Assembly: GCA_938049325.1 (NCBI GenBank)
Contig: CALICC010000092.1
Location: forward strand, 1 to 22,017
Direction: 5' to 3'
Length of the DNA stretch: 22,017 nucleotides
Source of the DNA: an uncultured Ilumatobacter sp.
GTDB lineage: Bacteria > Actinomycetota > Acidimicrobiia > Acidimicrobiales > Ilumatobacteraceae
Positions 6,697-14,416 of the stretch are shown piece by piece. The position numbers and the translations under genes were made by a program. Within the stretch, counting starts at the first letter, position 1, and each line of letters opens with the position of its first letter. The notes below the pieces were generated by a model that saw only the letters and a program-made list of their open reading frames with translations, was not told the DNA's origin and made no database searches.

Positions 6697-9600
6697 CTAG
6701 ATCTGCTCGGCGTCGAACGACTCCCGCGCCAGTTGGATCTCTGCGAGGATCTCCTCGATCGGCTTGACCTGATCAACCCAGTCGATCATCCCCTGCCAGA
6801 ACGGGCCAGGAACGTACTCGTTGGTCCAGCTCGCGAACTCCAGCGGCATGAGATCGGACGCGCCGATCCGCCATGAGCCATCTTCGATGCCTTGCAGGTT
6901 CTCGTCGTGGATCCGCAGCCTCACGTCGATGTCGGCCTGGGTACGTTGACCGTTGTACGACGAGGTGTCGAAGCGACGGTTCGAAGAGAAGAACGTCTCG
7001 CCGATCGAGTCGACGCCAGCCCACACCTCCCCCCAGTTCGGACTGGCGATGTAGGCCATGAGCGCCCGCACCTCGGGGCGGTCGGTGAGTGTGGTGGCTC
7101 GGATGACCCCGGCGCTGATCGGCGCTGAGTCGCCGGCAACCAGTGGGGGGAGCATGAAGAAGTCGATGTCCTCGCCGAGCCGGCCAGCCCGAGGGTCGTC
7201 GGGCAGCCCCAGGATGTCGACGAGTTGGGCCGACTGATGACCAAGCCAGCATGGTGGACCGATCGGCTCGGGAAACGGGTTCTCGTCCAACATCCGCACC
7301 GTCGGGTATTGCCATGGCGAGGAGCTGATCGAATCGCTCCCTCCGGCGACGAACCCCGGCGAGAAGAGCAATTCGTTGCCGAGCGTGGCGGCCTCGACAA
7401 TTCGCGGATCGTCGAACGGAATTTCTCCCGTTGCCCACCCGTCGTACACCTCCGACCCGGCGACTCGCAGCACCAGACTGTCGAGGAAGTCGCTGCCGGC
7501 GAATCCGCTCGCGAATCCGGCCTCCCAGTTGAAGCACCAGGGTTCGTGGCCATCGGCCACCATGCGGCTCGACAGCGCGACGAGTTCGTCCCAGGTCGAG
7601 GGGACCGTGTAGCCGGCAGCATCGAATCGCTGCTTCGGATAGAACACGAGCCCGCCCGGATTGGCGTGCATCACCACGCTCTCGATTTCACCGGAGGTCG
7701 ACGTCGTCGCATCAACGATGTAGTCGCCGAAGTCCGCACGCAGGGTCTCCTCGTCCAGATAGGTGGAGAGATCGATGGCCCGCCCTTCGGCCCACGGCGG
7801 CGGGGCAGACCAGAAGCCGATGATGTCCGGCGCCGAGACCAGCCCACCTGTCGAGACCAGCCGCGTGAAATCGAAACCTTCGTTCGTGACCAACTCCACC
7901 TCGATGCCCGTGATCTCTGTGAAGCGGTCGAGCTCCGCCTGAATTCCGTCGTTGCGTCCGACCGTCGACCCCATCGCGAGCGTGACACGGGTTCCAGCCA
8001 GCACACCGTCACCGAACGCTGGAACGCCTGGCAGCACTTCGGGGACGGCCACGGCGTAGCTCTCGAGCCCGAACCGGAGCGGGAGGTCGGGATCGATCGG
8101 CACTCGTTCCGGGCACCCGAGCTCGCTGCCGAGCAAGCACTCCTCGTCGGTCAGACGTCGTTCGGTGGATGCTTCGGCAAGGGCGACCAACTCGGCAGGC
8201 GGCAGCGGGAACACGCCGGTCAACCCGGTCGGACCTGACCGGATCGTCGAGACGGCCTCGGCACCGACCGGGTACTGCACGCCCTGCTGCTGGAGCGCCC
8301 AGTGCAAGGAGTCGACAGCTTCCTCGGTGGCATAACCATGGTCGGTCGTCGAACGCACCGCCTCGACTGCGAACAGCAGCGCGAGTTCGGAGTCGCGGGT
8401 GAGGGCTGCGTTCGAGGCGACCCGAAACTGTTCCGAGACGACGACGCTCTCATTGGCATCGCGTGCCGCTTCGGCTTCGCCGCGGGCCGCGACGGCCTCC
8501 GCGCGCTCGACCTCCGCTTCGTCCCGTGCTGACTCCGCATCATCACGCGCGGATTCGGCCTCGACGCGGGCACCCGATGCCTCATCGCGTGCATCGGATG
8601 CGACCAGCCACTGTCGAATGCCGAAGACCGCAAGTCCTGCGATGACGACGCCCAGTACGCCGGCAGCGAGAAGCTGTCGTCGCCTCGTTCTTGCTTCGCG
8701 TTCCGCCTCGGTCACGCGACGTTCCCGTTCGGCGCGCGCGTCAGCATCACGATCACGCTCGGCGACGCTGAGATCGAGGAACTGCCGCTCGGGTGCTGAC
8801 AGCGTCAGCTCTGACGTACTCGACCAGCCGTGCAACTGCTCGAGGCGTCCTCCTCGCAGCAGGTACTCGTCACTGCGGTCCGCTCCGTGCCACTCGCGCA
8901 TCGCCTCGGCGAGCCGCCGTTGATTGCTCACATCCTCTCGACTTGCCTCGATCCACCCGTGCAGCCGTGTCCACTCCGACAGCAACGCTTCGTGGGAAAT
9001 CTCGACAGTGGACCCGCGGGTCACGGCGTCGCGGTCGAAGCTCAGCAGTCGATGCCGTCCGAACGTCTCGAGCACGATTCGAAGATCGTTGCGCTCGAGT
9101 CCGAGTTGCTCGAGCTCTCCCTGCAGGACCCGCCGGCGGGTGTCGTTGTCGCCGTCGCCTTCCGCGAGCGTCACGAGCCGTAAAAACACCTGCCTGGTCG
9201 CACGTCGCGCACCTTCGCCAAGCCCGGTGAGCAGGCCCTCGGCTCGCTGCACGAGAGCGCCCGAGACACCTCCGAGTTCTCGGTACGCATCGCTCGCGAT
9301 CCGATTTCCGCTTCTGCGATCGAACAGCTCGGTCAACGTGTACTGCAGGAGCGGGAGCACCCCCGCCCGATCGACGACATCGTGGACGAGCTCAGCCACC
9401 AATGCAGGTTCGAACGCGACTCCGAGATTCTCGACCGGACCCGTGATCGCCCGCTCGAGCTGGTCGGGCGTCATCGGCGTGATCACCTGCGTTCCGTCGT
9501 GGAGCAGCTCGCCGATTCCGCTGTGGCCGAGCGGTCGGTCGTAGAAGTCGGCGCGCAAGGTCACCACGACGCGTACGCGGCTGTGCTCGGTCGTGACGGC

Positions 9601-11661
9601 GTGGGCGAGTGTGTCGAGGAATTGCTTCGCGATCGCCGGGCTCACCTGGGTGAACAGCTCCTCGAATTGGTCGACGACGAGCAGGACCTGAGAGCCATCC
9701 GCGGGGAGGACCGCCTGGAGGGCTCGTTGAAGCCCCGTCTCGCCACCGACGAGCAGGTCGAGCACCGAGGCTGGCGGCTCGACCGCAACACCGAGCAGTG
9801 CATCCTCGAGCGACTCGAACGGGTGCGGCGCAGGTGTCATCGCGACGACGAACCAGCGACCGGAGTCTGGCAAGGCACCTCCTCGCAGTGCGGGGAGGAG
9901 CCCGGCATTGACCACACTCGACTTGCCGCTCCCGCTCGGGCCGACGACGGCAACGAACCGCCCTCGTGCACCGGGGGATCCGAGCTGAGCGACGAGGCGA
10001 TCGACCAGGCGATCACGTCCAAAGAAGTCGTTGGCGTCGGTGCCGTCGAACGAGCGAAGACCCTTGTAGGGGTTCACCAAGTCCGTACGGATCTCACTCG
10101 CAGCGCCACCGCCATCGCCAACGAGCGCAGCGTGCAGCTCGGCCGCGAACGAGTCGACGTCGTATCGCTCGGCGGCCCCGGTTGCGGTTGCACGATCGAT
10201 CACAGCGCGCGTTGCGGTCGGCAGCGCTCCCCTGATCTGGTCGACGTTGCCCCCCAAACCGGTCAAGGCTTGGGCCATGACGACGCCGAGGCTGTACACA
10301 TCCGACGACGGGGCGACCGAGCCGCCGTCCAACTGTTCCGGCGATGCATACGGCGCGGTCAACGACGCCGTGCTCGGCCCGTCGCCGGACGTTGCAGCGC
10401 CGTCGCCGATCGCGATCCCGAAGTCGGAGAGGTAGGCGTTGGCATCGTCGTCGATCAAGATGTTGGTCGGCTTGACGTCGCGATGTGCCACCCCGCTGCG
10501 GTGCGCAACGTGAAGGGCGCCGGCGAGCTGGCCCGCGATGACGGACGCCTCGGAGGGCGTGAGCGCGCCGACTGCGAGCCGGTCGGCGAGCGTGCCGCCA
10601 TTCATCAACCGCATCACGAGGTAGGCCGCATCGGGCTCGCGCCAGAAGTCGTAGAGGGGCACGATGTGAGGGTGTTCGAGGCGCGCCACGAGGCGGGCCT
10701 CGGCCTCGAAGCGGCGGATGAAGCTCGGGTCGTTCGCGAGTTCGGGGCGGATCACCTTGATCGCCACTTCACGTCCGACGGCCGGCTGGTAGGACCGGTA
10801 GGCGACACCGAACTCTCCGGCACCGATCTCCTCGCGCAACTCGTAGCCGCGCACGGCCAACCCAGGCGATACTCCCGACGATGTCGGTGCCGGCCGGGGC
10901 GTCTCGAGTGTCTCGTCACCCGTCACCATCTGGTCGTGCAGCCGTCGGAGCTGCATCGACGGATCGATCCCCAGCTCCTCGCCGAGTCGGGACCTGAGCG
11001 CGGTGAACGCTCGAAGAGCTTCTGCCTGTCGGCCCGACCGGTACAGAGCGAGCATCCACTGACCGGTGAGTTCCTCGCGCAGCGGGTACTGACGAACGAG
11101 CGTCTCCAGCTCCGACACCAACTCGCGTGACCGACCGCAGGCGAGGTCGGCGTCGATGCGAGAACCGACCGCCTCAATCCGCAACTCCTCCAACCTCGCG
11201 ATCTCGGTTTGGGCGAACGACTCGTAGGTGAAGTCCTCGAACGCCCGACCCCGCCACATCGCCAGCGCCTCACTGAGCACCAGCGAGGCCGCCGGCGGAT
11301 CGGTCTGGGCCAACGAACGACCTTCAGCGACGAGCCGCTCGAACCGAACCGAATCGAGCGACTCCGGGTCGATCTCGACGAGGTAGCCCGGAGATCTCGT
11401 CAACAGAATCGTGCCGTCGGTGCGCTTCTGGCGATCGGGTTCCAGAGCCTTGCGGAGCCCCGACACGTACACCCAGAGAGCGTTCTGCTTGTCGCCAGCG
11501 GCTTCGTCGCCCCAGAGCCCGTCGATGATCTGATCCGTGGACCACACCGAATTCGGTGCGGTCAGAAGCAACCCGAGCAACGCTCGCTGGCGGAAGGCAC
11601 CGAGGTCGATCGGGACCCCGTTGCGCTCCACTTCCAACTTGCCGAGAACTCGGAACTCCAT
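6697..11661 (-). CDS. Single-chain sensor-regulator: SARP/BTAD, Ser/Thr kinase, nSTAND ATPase, TM, solute-binding domain
   Basis: A 1654-residue fusion. Domains in order: OmpR-like winged helix (about 1-95, MEFRVLGKLEVERNG) and BTAD (about 95-245) as in SARP activators; Ser/Thr kinase (about 270-530) with GAGEFG loop, K302 in VAIK, D395 in HRDVKPTN, D413 in DFG and APYASPEQ; an nSTAND1-like ATPase after NPYKGLRSFD, with Walker A GPSGSGKSS (K580) and Walker B LLVVDQFEELF (D664); an Ala/Glu/Arg-rich coiled coil interrupted by a transmembrane helix (about 997-1019); and a family-1-like ABC sugar-binding domain (about 1220-1654). In related SARP/kinase/STAND proteins WD40 repeats often occupy the C-terminus. 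The TM implies cytoplasmic DNA-binding and kinase parts and an external ligand-binding part. Catalytic residues look intact. GGGGGAG 5 nt before the ATG at 11661 fixes the start; an in-frame ATG at 11727 is less likely. Confidence 0.9.
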   Translation of the reverse strand: MEFRVLGKLEVERNGVPIDLGAFRQRALLGLLLTAPNSVWSTDQIIDGLWGDEAAGDKQNALWVYVSGLRKALEPDRQKRTDGTILLTRSPGYLVEIDPESLDSVRFERLVAEGRSLAQTDPPAASLVLSEALAMWRGRAFEDFTYESFAQTEIARLEELRIEAVGSRIDADLACGRSRELVSELETLVRQYPLREELTGQWMLALYRSGRQAEALRAFTALRSRLGEELGIDPSMQLRRLHDQMVTGDETLETPRPAPTSSGVSPGLAVRGYELREEIGAGEFGVAYRSYQPAVGREVAIKVIRPELANDPSFIRRFEAEARLVARLEHPHIVPLYDFWREPDAAYLVMRLMNGGTLADRLAVGALTPSEASVIAGQLAGALHVAHRSGVAHRDVKPTNILIDDDANAYLSDFGIAIGDGAATSGDGPSTASLTAPYASPEQLDGGSVAPSSDVYSLGVVMAQALTGLGGNVDQIRGALPTATRAVIDRATATGAAERYDVDSFAAELHAALVGDGGGAASEIRTDLVNPYKGLRSFDGTDANDFFGRDRLVDRLVAQLGSPGARGRFVAVVGPSGSGKSSVVNAGLLPALRGGALPDSGRWFVVAMTPAPHPFESLEDALLGVAVEPPASVLDLLVGGETGLQRALQAVLPADGSQVLLVVDQFEELFTQVSPAIAKQFLDTLAHAVTTEHSRVRVVVTLRADFYDRPLGHSGIGELLHDGTQVITPMTPDQLERAITGPVENLGVAFEPALVAELVHDVVDRAGVLPLLQYTLTELFDRRSGNRIASDAYRELGGVSGALVQRAEGLLTGLGEGARRATRQVFLRLVTLAEGDGDNDTRRRVLQGELEQLGLERNDLRIVLETFGRHRLLSFDRDAVTRGSTVEISHEALLSEWTRLHGWIEASREDVSNQRRLAEAMREWHGADRSDEYLLRGGRLEQLHGWSSTSELTLSAPERQFLDLSVAERDRDADARAERERRVTEAEREARTRRRQLLAAGVLGVVIAGLAVFGIRQWLVASDARDEASGARVEAESARDDAESARDEAEVERAEAVAARGEAEAARDANESVVVSEQFRVASNAALTRDSELALLFAVEAVRSTTDHGYATEEAVDSLHWALQQQGVQYPVGAEAVSTIRSGPTGLTGVFPLPPAELVALAEASTERRLTDEECLLGSELGCPERVPIDPDLPLRFGLESYAVAVPEVLPGVPAFGDGVLAGTRVTLAMGSTVGRNDGIQAELDRFTEITGIEVELVTNEGFDFTRLVSTGGLVSAPDIIGFWSAPPPWAEGRAIDLSTYLDEETLRADFGDYIVDATTSTSGEIESVVMHANPGGLVFYPKQRFDAAGYTVPSTWDELVALSSRMVADGHEPWCFNWEAGFASGFAGSDFLDSLVLRVAGSEVYDGWATGEIPFDDPRIVEAATLGNELLFSPGFVAGGSDSISSSPWQYPTVRMLDENPFPEPIGPPCWLGHQSAQLVDILGLPDDPRAGRLGEDIDFFMLPPLVAGDSAPISAGVIRATTLTDRPEVRALMAYIASPNWGEVWAGVDSIGETFFSSNRRFDTSSYNGQRTQADIDVRLRIHDENLQGIEDGSWRIGASDLMPLEFASWTNEYVPGPFWQGMIDWVDQVKPIEEILAEIQLARESFDAEQI

Positions 11662-11720
11662 CAGATCTCCCCCTCCGGATCGCCACCAGCGATTCGCCGA
11701 CCACGAGCACAGACTCCCAC

Positions 11721-11738
11721 GTCGCACTTAGGTGCGAC
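11721..11738. promoter_or_regulatory. Inverted repeat upstream of the sensor-regulator gene
   Basis: GTCGCAC (11721-11727) and GTGCGAC (11732-11738) form a perfect 7-bp inverted repeat around TTAG. It lies 60 bp upstream of the start of the large fusion gene, in the 124-bp gap after the repeat-protein gene. It is a candidate operator, possibly for autoregulation; no clear promoter boxes are visible next to it. Confidence 0.45.
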
Positions 11739-11785
11739 ATAAGTGTGCATTACCCCAGGTCGGCGAGCATCTCGAAACGCTCGCT

Positions 11786-12337
11786 TCAGCCGCCGGCCAC
11801 CTCCGTCGATGCACCGGTCCGCTCAACAATGGCCTTGTCGATCTCGTCCTGGATGATCAGGTATGCCGGTCGCTGCGGCTCGTCGGTTGCTGCTGCATCG
11901 ACCTCGGCGAGCGCTCTGTCGATCTCGTCCTGCACGATCTGTGCTGTCGGACGCTGCTCCTCGGTGACCCCGTTTCGTTCCGCAAGGGCCTTGTCGATCT
12001 CGTCTTGAATGATCAGGTATGCCGGACGCTGCACCGTGACGTCGGCTGCGGCTTCTCGTTCCGCAAGGGCCTTGTCGATCTCGTCCTGGATGATCAGGTA
12101 TGCCGGACGTTGCTCCACGGTCGGCTCCGCCGGAGGGGTCGGGTCAGTTCCGACGACGGCGAATCCCACAACGGCGGCGGCCGCCAGCGCGGCGCCTGCG
12201 GCGACCAGTTTCCATCGGCGTCCGCCGGTTGGCCGGTGGGGCTGCTCGTCGTTCGTTTGTGGGATCGTCCGCACCGGCGAGGGAGCCGGAGCGATCGTCG
12301 CGGTGTCGAGGTCGGTGTATGTCAGTTGGTTCGTCAT
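11786..12337 (-). CDS. Small membrane-anchored protein with four tandem 18-residue repeats
   Basis: A 183-residue protein I do not recognise. A polar N-terminus (1-41) is followed by one transmembrane helix (about 42-63, WKLVAAGAALAAAAVVGFAV) without a cleavage site, then a Pro-rich linker and four repeats of QRPAYLIIQDEIDKALAE at residues 76-93, 103-120, 128-145 (diverged: QRPTAQIVQDEIDRALAE) and 155-172, with linkers of 7-9 residues. Each repeat looks like an amphipathic helix with acidic and hydrophobic faces. Positive-inside Arg/Lys before the TM suggests the repeats lie outside the cytoplasm. It is encoded 124 bp upstream of, and on the same strand as, the large transmembrane sensor-regulator, so it may be co-transcribed and act as a partner of that protein; this is inference from position only. 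Confidence 0.7.
   Translation of the reverse strand: MTNQLTYTDLDTATIAPAPSPVRTIPQTNDEQPHRPTGGRRWKLVAAGAALAAAAVVGFAVVGTDPTPPAEPTVEQRPAYLIIQDEIDKALAEREAAADVTVQRPAYLIIQDEIDKALAERNGVTEEQRPTAQIVQDEIDRALAEVDAAATDEPQRPAYLIIQDEIDKAIVERTGASTEVAGG
11822..12112 (-). repeat. Four coding tandem repeats (54-bp units)
   Basis: Units at 12059-12112, 11978-12031, 11903-11956 and 11822-11875 (starts 81, 75 and 81 bp apart) encode the repeated helix. Three units are nearly identical at DNA level and the 11903-11956 unit has diverged, indicating recent duplication or homogenisation. They are in frame within one gene and are not CRISPR spacers. Confidence 0.85.
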
Positions 12338-12577
12338 GCCACCAACATCGAGCAGCGCACTTCAGACCAACATTCGCAGACTTAGCTCTGGCTTCAGCCC
12401 CGCTTCAACGCCCTCGATGGACGCGCCTGTCGTTCGAGTTCTCGACCCGAAGGTCACCTCGCTCTGGAGCAGACGCGGCCGACGAGTGGTGCAACGCCGC
12501 CACGAAACCCCAGGTCAACGCTGTGACGACTCAGCGTCTCACCACCGGATCGGCCCGATCTTGAACGACCCGACGGA
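12338..12577. other. Intergenic stretch with no recognisable gene
   Basis: Upstream region of the repeat-protein gene. I see no RNA gene or convincing coding frame; it must contain that gene's promoter, but no clear -35/-10 pair stands out. The element junction described in the neighbouring entries begins to its right. Confidence 0.5.
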
Positions 12578-12604
12578 GCTGTACAACAGCGCGTGTTGTA
12601 CAGC
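12578..12604. repeat. 27-bp inverted repeat carrying GTTGTAC boxes
   Basis: GCTGTACAACA (12578-12588) and TGTTGTACAGC (12594-12604) are perfect 11-bp arms around GCGCG. Each arm contains GTTGTAC, the same heptamer found as tandem boxes at 5820/5831 and 12838/12849. This suggests a shared protein-binding site of a mobile element, though a hairpin role is possible. Confidence 0.65.
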
Positions 12605-12618
12605 GGGCCGAAACGGCA

Positions 12619-12656
12619 AGAGACCCTCCCCGAGAATCGACTCGGAAAGGGCCTCT
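12619..12656 (-). terminator. Hairpin downstream of the tRNA-Met 3' end
   Basis: The stem pairs AGAG/CTCT, CCCT/AGGG and CCGAG/CTCGG (12619-12634 with 12641-12656), with small internal mismatches and the loop AATCGA. It lies 16 nt beyond the CCA end of the tRNA fragment, where a tRNA terminator is expected. It may work on both strands. Confidence 0.65.
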
Positions 12657-12671
12657 GACCTGGTATTTCGT

Positions 12672-12716
12672 TGGTGGCGGGGGCAGGATTTGAACCTGCG
12701 ACCTTCGGGTTATGAG
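12672..12716 (-). tRNA. Orphan 3' half of tRNA-Met(CAT), attachment-site remnant
   Basis: Reading the minus strand, the segment from the anticodon loop onward (CTCATAACCCGAAGG, then the T-arm with GGTTCAAATCC, a 3' acceptor strand ending in CCCCGCC, and encoded ACCA) is a normal tRNA-Met 3' half. The 5' half is missing: no D-arm (TAGCTCAG-like), no 5' acceptor strand (GGCGGGG), and the bases before CTCATAA do not pair as an anticodon stem. An integrative element entering at the anticodon loop leaves such a 3' fragment at its far end (att site). The tRNA terminator remains in place downstream, so this is the original 3' side of the gene. Confidence 0.8.
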
Positions 12717-12798
12717 AACCGAGCCTGCCGTCCGCTTTCGTCAGCACAAGTCGGCATCAGTCCTGGTCTGATGGCCTGAGACCGAACTGACAGCGCCA

Positions 12799-12858
12799 CT
12801 TCGTCTGCTCTCGTCTGCACCCGTTGGTGTGGATCGCGTTGTACGGATGTTGTACGCG
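12799..12858 (+). repeat. Dispersed 60-bp repeat, copy B, with tandem GTTGTACG boxes
   Basis: Second copy of the repeat at 5781-5840 (46/60 identical, ungapped). GTTGTACG boxes start at 12838 and 12849, again 11 bp apart. It lies 82 bp from the split tRNA-Met, as expected for the inner arm of an attachment site. No integrase frame is found beside it. Confidence 0.65.
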
Positions 12859-13008
12859 TAGCACCTTCCTACCCCGCCAGAGTCCGTCTGGTAGATAGGC
12901 GGGGCGGCCCGTCGATACCGACCACGTCGGCCGGCTCCCGGCTGCCGGTTCCCGATCGGTCACATCGTGGCGGCGTTTGCGCGATTGTCGAGCTGTCGGC
13001 GCCCTCGA
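12859..13008. other. Intergenic region at the end of the CPBP gene, with a weak hairpin
   Basis: CCCCGCC (12872-12878) can pair with GGCGGGG (12898-12904), with a competing inner stem CCAGA/TCTGG. This could terminate transcription from the right on the minus strand. No gene is seen here. Confidence 0.35.
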
Positions 13009-13818
13009 TCAGGAGCCTCCGAGCACGAGGGTGAGTACGCCCAGCAAGATGATGACGGACTGGACGGTGTGCACGATGATGCCGAGCCAGGCGCTCCGGT
13101 ATCGCTGGCTTGGGTACGACAGAGCGAGGCTGTCGAGCAGCGCGGTAGGGATGACCCAGGGGGTGTGGAGGTGGTACGCGGCGAAGGCGACGCCGTTGGC
13201 GAGCCAGGCGCGTCGGCCGAAGCGGCCTTCCATGCGCGGGAGAAGGTAGCCCCGGAAGAGCAGTTCCTCTCCGAGCACGGTGTTGAACAGCAGCAGTGCG
13301 AACAGCGCTGCGAGCCAGCCCCACGATCCGTTCAGCCAGGCTTCGCCGCTCGGCGATTCGAGGATCGCGCCGAGATCTCGGTCGCCGGGGATCGGCACGG
13401 GGACGAGCTCCTGGAGCGCGAACAGCACGGTCATGGGGACGAGCACCCACCAGAGTCGCCCGCCAGTCCGCCCGGTCGTCGGGCTCGTCGGGGAACGGAG
13501 CCAGAGGGCGTCGCGTACGGTCGCCCAGCGCAGCGTGCCTTGTTCGCGAGCGACGAGCGCGGCAACGAGGCAGAACTGCCAGATCAGCCCGCCGGTGAGG
13601 GTGAGGACGAGCGCCTTGACCAGACCGAGGTCGCCGAAAGAGTCGGCGAGTGACGGTGCGATCGTCCAGGCACCGATCGCCATCGGGAGGCTCGCTGCGG
13701 CCCATACGCCGAGCATCCCTCGCCCTGTCAGCTGCTGGATGGGACGAAGCAGCCCGCTCGATCCGGTCGGATCCGGCGCGATGGCATCAATGGGTTGGGT
13801 GATGAGGTGGTTGGTCAT
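13009..13818 (-). CDS. CPBP-family intramembrane glutamic endopeptidase
   Basis: A 269-residue polytopic membrane protein of the CPBP/Abi (CAAX protease-like) family. The three conserved motifs are present: EELLFRG with E184, E185 and R189; FAAYH with H216; and a third motif around H250 (IVHTVQS). Several hydrophobic segments surround them, e.g. about 34-54, 66-88, 123-139, 168-182 and 245-266. Bacterial members act in bacteriocin self-immunity, protein processing or unknown roles; the substrate here cannot be deduced. The ATG at 13818 follows the neighbouring membrane-protein gene (stop at 13849) by 30 bp on the same strand, so the two are probably co-transcribed. The Shine-Dalgarno sequence is weak. 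Confidence 0.88.
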   Translation of the reverse strand: MTNHLITQPIDAIAPDPTGSSGLLRPIQQLTGRGMLGVWAAASLPMAIGAWTIAPSLADSFGDLGLVKALVLTLTGGLIWQFCLVAALVAREQGTLRWATVRDALWLRSPTSPTTGRTGGRLWWVLVPMTVLFALQELVPVPIPGDRDLGAILESPSGEAWLNGSWGWLAALFALLLFNTVLGEELLFRGYLLPRMEGRFGRRAWLANGVAFAAYHLHTPWVIPTALLDSLALSYPSQRYRSAWLGIIVHTVQSVIILLGVLTLVLGGS

Positions 13819-13848
13819 GGCTCGACCATCGCGTCGACGGGTCGAGTG

Positions 13849-14352
13849 CTACTGCGCGTCGGGTCGAGCCGTGGTGGAGCCCGACCGGTCGGCGGGCGTC
13901 GAGTGGCCAGTGGTCCATCGGAGACACGTGACGATGATGAGTGCGGAACCGGCGACTTGGAGGGCGCCGAAGATCAGGTCGTCGGGGTCTTTCGGCCAGC
14001 TCACGAGGACCCCGGCGATCATCATGGCGGCGCCGATGGTGTTGGCCCATCGGTTCGGGCGTCGGGGCAGCACCCGCGAGAGGACGACGAGCGCGCTGAA
14101 GTACCCGAGCATCACGCCGTACACGGCGAGGGCACCGTCGGTGACGGTGTTGCCGTAGACGGTGCCCTGGTCTGCCAGTTCGCTGACGAAGCCCGGCCGC
14201 AGGGTCTCGTGGATGCCGCGTAGGACGTCCGCGAGGAGCACGGCGATCCACAGCGTCGAGAGGAGTTCTGGGGTCGAGATGCGGTGGGTTGGCTCGTGTC
14301 GTCCGAGTGGCTCGGGGTTGGTGGCGACGGTGACGTGTTCGGTGGGAGTCAT
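13849..14352 (-). CDS. Four-helix membrane protein (DUF6326-like)
   Basis: A 167-residue integral membrane protein. Four hydrophobic segments are seen (about 29-45, 72-92, 105-122 and 128-144). The sequence around residues 26-55 (STPELLSTLWIAVLLADVLRGIHETLRPGF in two adjoining pieces) and LLSRVLPRRPNRWANTI later in the chain resemble the DUF6326 family as I remember it; function unknown. The C-terminal tail is polar. It lies 30 bp upstream of the CPBP protease gene on the same strand and 64 bp downstream of the second large regulator's stop, so an operon of two with the protease is likely. No strong Shine-Dalgarno sequence precedes the ATG. Confidence 0.7.
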   Translation of the reverse strand: MTPTEHVTVATNPEPLGRHEPTHRISTPELLSTLWIAVLLADVLRGIHETLRPGFVSELADQGTVYGNTVTDGALAVYGVMLGYFSALVVLSRVLPRRPNRWANTIGAAMMIAGVLVSWPKDPDDLIFGALQVAGSALIIVTCLRWTTGHSTPADRSGSTTARPDAQ

Positions 14353-14416
14353 GCCGCCACGATCGTGATCCTGAGCCGAGGTGGGGTCGCGTACCGGTGG
14401 ACTCTCGGTCGAGTCG

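Noticed and set aside
9382..11130. Plus-strand 582-codon open frame
   Set aside because: It lies opposite the kinase and ATPase domains of the large fusion protein, whose catalytic motifs prove the minus-strand frame.
11822..12112. CRISPR array
   Set aside because: The repeats are 54 bp, in frame within one gene with short coding linkers, and there are no cas genes.
12454..12747. Minus-strand small protein containing SHNPKVAGSNPAPATN
   Set aside because: This peptide is the translation of tRNA 3'-end sequence, a well-known false gene call.
12672..12760. Complete tRNA-Met gene
   Set aside because: The sequence 5' of the anticodon loop cannot form the anticodon stem, D-arm or acceptor stem, so only a 3' half is present.
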